A stretch of 6,055 nt of DNA. Source: Planctomycetota bacterium (GTDB lineage: Bacteria; Planctomycetota; Phycisphaerae; UBA1845; CAIVHJ01). Each line of letters opens with the position of its first letter. Position 1 is the stretch's first letter. The notes under the pieces are model-generated. The model was not told the DNA's origin, made no database searches, and worked only from the letters and a program-made list of their open reading frames with translations. Made by a program: the position numbers and the translations under genes. Shown piece by piece: positions 1-4,594 of this stretch. The DNA lies in the NCBI GenBank assembly GCA_022565195.1, contig JADFJZ010000112.1, positions 1 through 6,055 of the forward strand. The letters are read 5' to 3'.

Positions 1-846
1 TTTGAGGACTTCGAGTTCTCGCGCACGATCGCGATTGGTACGTGCTTCTCGTCCGGCGATATGGTCACCATGACGATGACTTCGCAGGCTGACAATCGGT
101 CGTTGAGCTACACTGTTCTGACGACGGCTGAAGAAGGAGCGGAGTGTCTGGTGGTGACCGAACAAGGCGAGTGCCTCGTCGAGGGCGAGGTGACGACGCG
201 CGTACTGGTGCCACGCGAAAACGACAGGGTCGATGACGAGTTTCGCCACATCCTGATCGCCAACGAACCGAACGATGTGTGCGGCACCGGCAACGTCACG
301 ACGTGCAGCGACGATCGTTATATTTGGGACGGGCTGACCGTGTCCGCCGACTTCTGCGAGCCGGTCTACGTGTCCAACGGTCACGTGGTCATGGGGTTGC
401 TGGAGGATCTGCGCGACGGTCCGCCGGACGAGACCGAGGACGGCAACCCGCTCGACCCGGCGTTCCGGACCACGCCGATTGAAATACTCGACTTTGAATC
501 GATCATCATGAGCGATCAAGTGCTGGGCAAGAACGGTGACTTCGTTGTCATCCGCACACAGAGCAACCTGGACGGCGTACTGTTGCAGGATGGAACGGCG
601 GAAGTTGATTTCGAGACGGAGATCGGCGTGGCGGTGGTCATCATTCGACCGCCGTGCAAACAGTTCACCGGGATTGAGGGCAGCGAGACGCTGCTGACCG
701 TCGATATCCGCGGGACGATGGAGGATGACGATGATTGCGGGTTCGACCTGGGCTCGATCGACGCCTTCCTGATCACCATTCCAAAGACTCTCAAGAAGGT
801 GCGTTTGTTCCTGAACGGCAGCGAGCTGGACGAGATCCACCTGTAG
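1..846 (+). CDS. Acidic cysteine-containing protein of unknown function, 5'-truncated by the window edge
   Basis: The reading frame is open from base 1 to the TAG at 844-846, giving 281 visible residues. The ATG at 61 lies inside this open frame and has no ribosome binding site, so the real start is most likely upstream of the window. I do not recognise the family. The protein is rich in Asp and Glu and in beta-prone Val/Ile/Thr stretches. It has eight visible cysteines, at residues 15, 49, 58, 94, 102, 119, 219 and 246, several in close pairs (49/58, 94/102). That pattern suggests an extracytoplasmic fold stabilised by disulfides, which is an inference because no signal peptide is in view. 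No membrane segment or catalytic motif is visible. A run of four Asp followed by Cys (visible residues 242-246) lies near the C-terminus. A hairpin follows the stop, and the gene does not look co-transcribed with sucD, 155 nt downstream. Confidence 0.7.
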   Translation, partial: FEDFEFSRTIAIGTCFSSGDMVTMTMTSQADNRSLSYTVLTTAEEGAECLVVTEQGECLVEGEVTTRVLVPRENDRVDDEFRHILIANEPNDVCGTGNVTTCSDDRYIWDGLTVSADFCEPVYVSNGHVVMGLLEDLRDGPPDETEDGNPLDPAFRTTPIEILDFESIIMSDQVLGKNGDFVVIRTQSNLDGVLLQDGTAEVDFETEIGVAVVIIRPPCKQFTGIEGSETLLTVDIRGTMEDDDDCGFDLGSIDAFLITIPKTLKKVRLFLNGSELDEIHL

Positions 847-848
847 TC

Positions 849-871
849 AGAGGGGACGATTCCGCTCCTCT
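849..871 (+). terminator. Possible hairpin terminator after the first gene
   Basis: Three bases after the stop codon, AGAGGGG (849-855) can pair with CTCCTCT (865-871). The stem is 7 bp with one G-U pair and a 9-nt loop. No T-tract follows, so it is at best a weak or Rho-assisted terminator. Confidence 0.25.
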
Positions 872-881
872 CTCGCGTCCG

Positions 882-920
882 CGCGGGCTCCCGACAAGTC
901 GGGTTTCCATCCCGCCCGCG
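882..920. other. Nested GC-rich inverted repeat between the first gene and sucD
   Basis: An outer stem CGCGGGC (882-888) pairs with GCCCGCG (914-920). Inside it, CCCGA (890-894) pairs with TCGGG (899-903) around a CAAG loop, and the inner hairpin is followed by TTT. A bulge of about 10 nt separates the stems on the 3' side. It could help termination of the first gene or be a repeat remnant; the sequence alone does not decide. Confidence 0.3.
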
Positions 921-933
921 GATCGTTGGGGTC

Positions 934-962
934 TGGACATGATCGGTTCCTTTGCACATACT
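934..962 (+). promoter_or_regulatory. Candidate sigma70-type promoter for sucD
   Basis: TGGACA (934-939, 5 of 6 matches to TTGACA) and CATACT (957-962, 4 of 6 matches to TATAAT) are separated by 17 nt. Transcription would start near 969, leaving a leader of about 33 nt before the sucD ATG. The gene's isolation from the upstream frame makes its own promoter likely, but this exact site is only a consensus match. Confidence 0.35.
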
Positions 963-990
963 ATGCGATCACCCGGCAAGTATGTACATT

Positions 991-996
991 GAGGAG
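991..996 (+). promoter_or_regulatory. Ribosome binding site of sucD
   Basis: GAGGAG lies 5 nt before the ATG at 1002. It is the clearest Shine-Dalgarno site on the plus strand of the window and fixes the sucD start. Confidence 0.75.
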
Positions 997-1001
997 CGGT
1001 C

Positions 1002-1892
1002 ATGAGCATCCTGATCGATCGAAATACGAAACTCATTTGTCAAGGCATCACGGGCTCGGCGGGCGCGTTTCACACGCGTCAGTGCCTGGACTACGGCACG
1101 CAGGTCGTCGGCGGCGTAACCCCGGGCAAAGGTGGGCAGAAGTCCGAACACGGCCTGCCGATCTTCAACACCGTCGATGAGGCGGTGCGCGCGACCGGCG
1201 CCGATGCGACGATGATCTTCGTCCCCGCGCCGTTCGCAGCCGACGCCGCCATGGAGGCGGCTGAGGCGGGCATCCGCGTGGTCGTGCTGATCACCGAGGG
1301 CGTGCCCACGCTGGACATGGTGCGGGCCCGAAAGTTCCTCGAGGACAAGGGAGCCCACTTGATCGGGCCGAACTGCCCCGGCGTGATCACTCCGGGGCAG
1401 TGCAAGATCGGCATCATGCCGGGCTACATCCACAAGCCGTCCCACAATGGTGACCAGGCTGTCGGCATTATCTCGCGCAGCGGCACGCTGACCTATGAAG
1501 CCGTGTGGCAGTGCAGCACGCGCGACATTGCCCAGTCAACGTGCGTGGGCATCGGCGGCGATCCCGTCAAAGGCCTGAACTTCATCGAGCTTCTGGAGAT
1601 GTTCGAGGCGGACGACGACACCGACGCGATGATCATGATCGGCGAGATCGGCGGCACCGACGAGGAAGCCGCAGCCGCCTACATCAAGGAGCACGTCCGC
1701 AAACCGGTGGTCGCGTTCATTGCCGGCCAAACTGCTCCGCCGGGCAAACGCATGGGCCACGCGGGCGCGATTATCAGCGGCGGATCCGGCGATGCCCAGT
1801 CCAAGATCGCAGCCCTGAAAGAGGCCGGCATCGCGGTGGCCGACTCGCCCGCCGATATCGGTGAGACGCTGCTGCGGAAACTGAATACCTGA
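1002..1892 (+). CDS. sucD: Succinate-CoA ligase (ADP/GDP-forming), alpha subunit SucD
   Basis: SucD is the CoA-binding, phosphorylated subunit of succinyl-CoA synthetase. With SucC it interconverts succinyl-CoA and succinate with substrate-level phosphorylation in the TCA cycle, in the cytoplasm. The 296 residues cover the whole family length (about 290). Visible motifs in order are: the Rossmann CoA-binding loop GITGSAG (15-21), GGVTPGKGG (37-45), [12 protein letters not shown] (121-132), SRSGTLTYE (158-166), GIGGDPVKG (183-191), GEIGGTDEE (214-222) and GHAGAII (252-258). His253 in the last motif is the expected phosphohistidine. Compared with E. coli SucD from memory, there is an extra stretch of about 5 residues near 147-151, after GYIHKP. 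The start is well supported: GAGGAG at 991-996 sits 5 nt before ATG 1002. The usual partner sucC is not next to it; the upstream gene is unrelated and the downstream operon is convergent. Confidence 0.97.
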   Translation: MSILIDRNTKLICQGITGSAGAFHTRQCLDYGTQVVGGVTPGKGGQKSEHGLPIFNTVDEAVRATGADATMIFVPAPFAADAAMEAAEAGIRVVVLITEGVPTLDMVRARKFLEDKGAHLIGPNCPGVITPGQCKIGIMPGYIHKPSHNGDQAVGIISRSGTLTYEAVWQCSTRDIAQSTCVGIGGDPVKGLNFIELLEMFEADDDTDAMIMIGEIGGTDEEAAAAYIKEHVRKPVVAFIAGQTAPPGKRMGHAGAIISGGSGDAQSKIAALKEAGIAVADSPADIGETLLRKLNT

Positions 1893-1921
1893 CTGCATCG
1901 TCGGGATGACATCCTGCGCAC

Positions 1922-1937
1922 AGCAGCAACTGCTTTT
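1922..1937 (+). terminator. Weak hairpin terminator candidate after sucD
   Basis: AGCAG (1922-1926) and CTGCT (1930-1934) form a 5-bp stem with a CAA loop. TTT follows directly (1935-1937), and the structure sits 30 nt after the sucD stop. The stem is short, so this is tentative. The rest of the 1893-2062 convergent gap shows no other gene or convincing signal. Confidence 0.3.
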
Positions 1938-2062
1938 CCGGCCCACTCGTTGTGGTGTGATCTGCCAAACAGCAAGCTACTGCGAGAGGTTTCCCAGACT
2001 GACTTTGTCGTTTAGCAGACGCTGAATCCCGAGTCATTCGACATCAGAGAGAGGGCCACCAC

Positions 2063-2587
2063 TCAAAGGACCAGTTCATCGAGCGCGGCGAGCCATTCCG
2101 TGTACGAGTAAGCGACGTCAAACTGCTCGTGCATTTCGCGCAGGCGCGCCAAGGCCCATTCGGTCAGTTCGCTCTGCCAGCCTTCATCCGCCGACTCGCA
2201 GAAGAACACGCGACAGCCCAGGGGGCGACCCTCGCGAGTTGTACACATGCCCTCCTGCTGGAAAGGGCAGACCTGATTCGCGGTGGTAGGGTTCTCACTT
2301 GTCGTAAGTCCGCGTAGGCTTAAGCCTGCGGCTCGTTGGTCGTCCCGTTTGGGGCGGGGATCTTGTTCTTGAAGGCGGTCGGGGTGGCGGGCGCGGAAGT
2401 AGGCGAGTTCCAGGGTGGTGACGTACAGTTTGTGGCCGAAGGCGCCGAACTTGCAGCAGGCGCCGCGGTTGCGGCACACCGGCTGGTGCTCGGCGATGCG
2501 TTGGTCGAGTTGTCCGAAGAACGCGTCCAACTCGGCGAGCAGCGCCGGATTCGTAGAGGCTTGCTGAATAGGCGCGAGGTGGAGCAT
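2063..2587 (-). CDS. YkgJ-like cysteine-cluster protein (putative Zn/Fe-binding), second gene of the operon
   Basis: This is a 174-residue protein of the CxxCxxCC-related (PF03692-like, YkgJ) superfamily. These are small cytoplasmic proteins thought to chelate zinc or iron; their biological role is not established. The seven cysteines are C38, C44, C45, C107, C115, C125 and C130. They lie in two clusters: NRGACCKFG (40-48), followed by GHKLYVTTLELAYF (51-64), and CPF (107-109) leading into RPLGCRVFFC (121-130). The C-terminal WQSEL and EWLAAL segments look like the helical tail I recall in planctomycete relatives. Residues of about 82-105 between the clusters look foreign to the family and coincide with an 18-bp palindrome. 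The ATG at 2587 follows the upstream gene's TGA by 2 nt and has only a weak purine stretch before it, so translational coupling is likely. The family call is firm and the function is unknown. Confidence 0.85.
   Translation of the reverse strand: MLHLAPIQQASTNPALLAELDAFFGQLDQRIAEHQPVCRNRGACCKFGAFGHKLYVTTLELAYFRARHPDRLQEQDPRPKRDDQRAAGLSLRGLTTSENPTTANQVCPFQQEGMCTTREGRPLGCRVFFCESADEGWQSELTEWALARLREMHEQFDVAYSYTEWLAALDELVL
2313..2330. repeat. 18-bp palindrome inside the YkgJ-like gene, probable inserted repeat element
   Basis: The sequence CGTAGGCTTAAGCCTGCG is an inverted repeat centred on TTAA, perfect except for one T/G pair. On the minus strand it falls in frame within the coding sequence and contributes residues around A87-R92 (AAGLSLR region). 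The flank at about 2290-2312 (minus-strand ACTTACGACAAGTGAG) may belong to the same element. It separates the two cysteine clusters, where relatives should tolerate length change. That it is a dispersed repeat is an inference, since only one copy is visible here. Confidence 0.5.
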
Positions 2588-2589
2588 GG

Positions 2590-3018
2590 TCAGAACTTTC
2601 GTTTACGTTGAATCTCGATTTGAACAAATCCGTGACGCTGCCCATCATTCATGCCGGGGCAGTCTTCGGCAGCGGCCGACCACGCCGAGGCCGTTCTCAG
2701 ATTCTCGTCCCAGAAAGGCCAGTTGCGACATTGTGTCGGGCGAACGGGGTAAACGCGGCAAATCCGCCGGCCGTTTTCGTGGGCCAGGAACACGCAGTCC
2801 CAGTTCTGACGAGAACCATGCTCCTTGAGCGAATACTTAAAACCCACGCGCCGGGCGTACCGCTGCGTAAAATCCGCGAGGTCCAGTTCCAGATGGTCGG
2901 CCATCGCTTGCCGCTCTTCGGCCGTCGTCCAGACGTACCCCGGCGAACCCGTGCAGCAGTTGCCGCACTGCGTGCAAGTGAAGTTCAAGCCGTCTTGGTA
3001 CCATTTCTCTTTGGGCAC
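2590..3018 (-). CDS. YkgJ family cysteine-cluster protein (CxxCxxCC), first gene of the operon
   Basis: This is a small, probably cytoplasmic zinc/iron-chelating-domain protein (PF03692 type) of unknown role. From the GTG start it has 142 residues. The signature CTQCGNCCTG spans 15-24 (C15, C18, C21, C22) and is followed by PGYVW. Then come DCVFL (C75), CRVYPVRPTQCRNWPFW (C87 and C97) and DCPGM (C120). Order and spacing fit the family along its whole length. The frame is open upstream to 3222 and has ATGs at 3075 and 3057, but neither has a ribosome binding site. The GTG at 3018 has GGAGA (3028-3024) 5 nt before it and starts the protein just ahead of the family's usual KEKWYQDGL-like opening. 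A promoter candidate also overlaps ATG 3057. I therefore prefer GTG 3018. The TGA is 2 nt from the next gene's ATG, so the two genes form an operon. Confidence 0.88.
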   Translation of the reverse strand: MPKEKWYQDGLNFTCTQCGNCCTGSPGYVWTTAEERQAMADHLELDLADFTQRYARRVGFKYSLKEHGSRQNWDCVFLAHENGRRICRVYPVRPTQCRNWPFWDENLRTASAWSAAAEDCPGMNDGQRHGFVQIEIQRKRKF

Positions 3019-3023
3019 GATGT

Positions 3024-3028
3024 TCTCC
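3024..3028 (-). promoter_or_regulatory. Ribosome binding site deciding a GTG start for the first YkgJ-like gene
   Basis: Minus-strand GGAGA lies 5 nt before GTG 3018. The upstream ATG candidates at 3057 and 3075 have no comparable site. It favours the shorter 142-residue protein. Confidence 0.6.
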
Positions 3029-3052
3029 GCATGTCCGACGCCGACCCACTCC

Positions 3053-3081
3053 AACATAACAGTCCGCGCGGTCATGTTCAA
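3053..3081 (-). promoter_or_regulatory. Candidate promoter of the YkgJ-like operon
   Basis: On the minus strand, TTGAAC (3081-3076) and TATGTT (3058-3053) are 17 nt apart, each matching the sigma70 consensus at 4 of 6 positions. Transcription would start near 3046, about 28 nt before GTG 3018. The -10 overlaps the ATG at 3057, which supports the GTG start if the promoter is real. Confidence 0.35.
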
Positions 3082-3124
3082 CAGCCTGTGGTTCGGAGCG
3101 GTGCATTGCCGTAAACTGTTTGCC

Positions 3125-4549
3125 ATGCGGTTCATCAAACATCCCATGCTGCTGTTGCCGATCATCAGCATCCTCGCAGGTGTGGGCACGCTGATCTTCG
3201 CCCACCAACGCACCGGCAGCATCGACGGTTACGCCTTCTCGTCGCTGGACGGCCGGGAGTACTACCAACTGGCGATGAATCTGGCCCATCACGGCCGCTT
3301 CAGCCAGAGCGAATCACCACCCTTCGATCCCGACACTTGGCGAACGCCGGGCTATCCACTCTTCCTGGCGATTCACATGCTCATATTCGGGGATTCGCCC
3401 AGAAGTGTCATCGTGGTGCAGCAATTGCTCAATCTGGTCAATACTCTGTTGCTTGCCTTCATGGCGATGAAGTACATGAGCACCCGCCGGGCGCTGCTCG
3501 TGGGTCTGTTGTTCGTATTCGAGCCCTATCATCATTTCTATTCTCTGTGGCTGATGCCGACGACGCTGTTCGTTACTGTTCTGCTCTTGATCTGGCATGT
3601 GTGGCATCGAGCGACCGCGCCAGGCCGCTGGCAGTGGTCCGCTCTGTTGGGCGCGCTCACGGGATTCGCCGTCTTGCTGCGGCCGCTCAGCATCTTGTTG
3701 CCCGTCGTCGTGCTGGTGGGTCTGGGGATCGAATGGTTTCGGCAGCGCGAGAAGCGAAAAGTGTTGTTCAGGGCGCTCGGTGTCACATTGGCGGCCATGA
3801 TGTTGATCGTCGGCGTCTGGGTCGGGCGTAACAAGGTCGTGGCGGGTCGATTCGCACTCTCGCACCAGAGCGGCATCGTGCTGAGCTATTTCAAAGCCAC
3901 AGAAGTCATGTTGTGGCGACTGGGGCGAACGGCCGACCGCCATGCTGAAACCTCTCTCGACCCGGAGAACGCCGGCCAACCACACGGCGACCAGTCGCAT
4001 GGCGACCAGCCGCACGGCGACCAGTCGCATGTAGTATGGGAGGACATCGATGCGCGATTGCGAAACCACTTTGCCGACCTGCCGGCGGAGCAACTGAATC
4101 AATTGCAGTGGGCAAAGTTGGCGCAGGGCAACAAGACCGATGTCGATTCCTTCGAAGTATCCGCCGCCCTGCGCTCGATCGGGCTGGAGATGCTGCTGCA
4201 AGAGCCGCTGAGCACATTGGCGTGCTGTTTCGTACGCTGCTTCTCGATCCTGACGTTTCCGTTGAATCTCGCGATCAGCCCGCCGGCTGAGCCGTACGCG
4301 CCCGATCGGCTCATGGCTGCGGCCAAGGGCGGGATCTATCTGGCGTTGCTCGTGTGGGTGCTCGCTCGACTCCTCATGGAGCGACCGCTGCTGGAACAAA
4401 TCTACTTCCCGCTCGCCTGCACGTTGGCGTTGTTGCTGGCCAGTACGCCGCAACTCGACCCGCGTTTTCGCGTGCCGATGATTCCTTTGCTGTTGTTCGT
4501 CGCACTACTGCCGCGTCGCAAGCACCTCTCAAAAGAAAACCCCCACTGA
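3125..4549 (+). CDS. Multi-pass membrane protein, GT39/GT83 (PMT/ArnT-like) glycosyltransferase family
   Basis: This 474-residue integral membrane protein resembles polyprenyl-phosphate-sugar-dependent transferases such as PMT and ArnT (GT-C fold). These move a sugar from a lipid carrier to a protein or lipid on the outer face of the membrane. The first loop after a TM helix (8-26) holds LDGREYYQLAMNLAHHGRF (41-59), whose acidic residues D42/E45 sit where GT-C enzymes keep catalytic acids. RTPGYPLFLA (73-82) follows, a hallmark of this group. Further hydrophobic segments lie near 94-115, 122-134, 144-160, 172-202, 216-234, 365-382, 402-417, 425-440 and 450-462. DPRFRVPMIPLL (445-456) matches the usual C-terminal element. 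A hydrophilic domain (about 240-360) contains a PHGDQ tandem repeat. The frame is open back to 2825, but that part is antisense to the YkgJ gene, so ATG 3125 is preferred although it lacks a clear ribosome site. Donor and acceptor are unknown. Confidence 0.75.
   Translation: MRFIKHPMLLLPIISILAGVGTLIFAHQRTGSIDGYAFSSLDGREYYQLAMNLAHHGRFSQSESPPFDPDTWRTPGYPLFLAIHMLIFGDSPRSVIVVQQLLNLVNTLLLAFMAMKYMSTRRALLVGLLFVFEPYHHFYSLWLMPTTLFVTVLLLIWHVWHRATAPGRWQWSALLGALTGFAVLLRPLSILLPVVVLVGLGIEWFRQREKRKVLFRALGVTLAAMMLIVGVWVGRNKVVAGRFALSHQSGIVLSYFKATEVMLWRLGRTADRHAETSLDPENAGQPHGDQSHGDQPHGDQSHVVWEDIDARLRNHFADLPAEQLNQLQWAKLAQGNKTDVDSFEVSAALRSIGLEMLLQEPLSTLACCFVRCFSILTFPLNLAISPPAEPYAPDRLMAAAKGGIYLALLVWVLARLLMERPLLEQIYFPLACTLALLLASTPQLDPRFRVPMIPLLLFVALLPRRKHLSKENPH
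3980..4030 (+). repeat. 15-bp in-frame tandem repeat encoding PHGDQ/SHGDQ
   Basis: Three full 15-nt units and a 6-nt partial fourth encode PHGDQSHGDQPHGDQSH (residues 286-302 of the membrane protein). Units 1 and 3 (P type) differ by one base, and unit 2 and the partial unit (S type) match where they overlap. This gives a 30-nt higher-order period. The repeat is in the hydrophilic domain between predicted membrane segments and keeps the frame. Confidence 0.85.
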
Positions 4550-4567
4550 TCTCACGATCAGCGGGGG
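4531..4567 (-). terminator. Strong intrinsic terminator of the metalloprotease gene
   Basis: Read on the minus strand, bases 4567-4556 (CCCCCGCTGATC) pair with 4551-4540 (GATCAGTGGGGG). The 12-bp stem contains one G-U pair and a GTGA tetraloop of the GNRA class. It is followed at once by TTTTCTTTT (4539-4531). It starts 27 nt after the metalloprotease stop. On the plus strand the same position becomes an A-C mismatch and no T-tract follows, so it should act mainly on minus-strand transcription. The TGA of the convergent glycosyltransferase-like gene (4547-4549) lies inside the stem. Confidence 0.88.
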
Positions 4568-4594
4568 CGTTGACGATCAGTGATTCAAGCTGCT

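Noticed and set aside
516..959. Minus-strand open frame covering the end of the first gene and the intergenic hairpins
   Set aside because: The product is Ser/Arg-rich and featureless and has no ribosome site; the plus-strand frame is the more protein-like.
969..1445. Minus-strand open frame opposite sucD
   Set aside because: It is antisense to strongly conserved SucD motifs, and the product is Arg/His-rich with no recognisable features.
1893..2062. Possible small gene or RNA in the convergent gap
   Set aside because: I saw no open frame with a ribosome site and no extended structure beyond the weak hairpin at 1922-1937.
2336..2611. Plus-strand open frame opposite the second YkgJ-like gene
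   Set aside because: The Gly/Ala/Val-rich product is a shadow of conserved cysteine-cluster coding on the minus strand.
2825..3124. N-terminal extension of the glycosyltransferase-like gene by about 100 residues
   Set aside because: This part is antisense to the conserved YkgJ-like coding sequence, has no membrane or family character, and precedes a natural N-terminus at the ATG at 3125.
3980..4030. Short direct repeats considered as a CRISPR array
   Set aside because: The units are 15 nt, contiguous without spacers, and in frame within a protein-coding gene.
3314..4453. Long minus-strand open frame (379 codons) opposite the membrane-protein gene
   Set aside because: Its product is a Gln/Arg/His-rich low-complexity sequence with no family features. 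It is the expected antisense shadow of Leu-rich membrane-protein codons at high GC.
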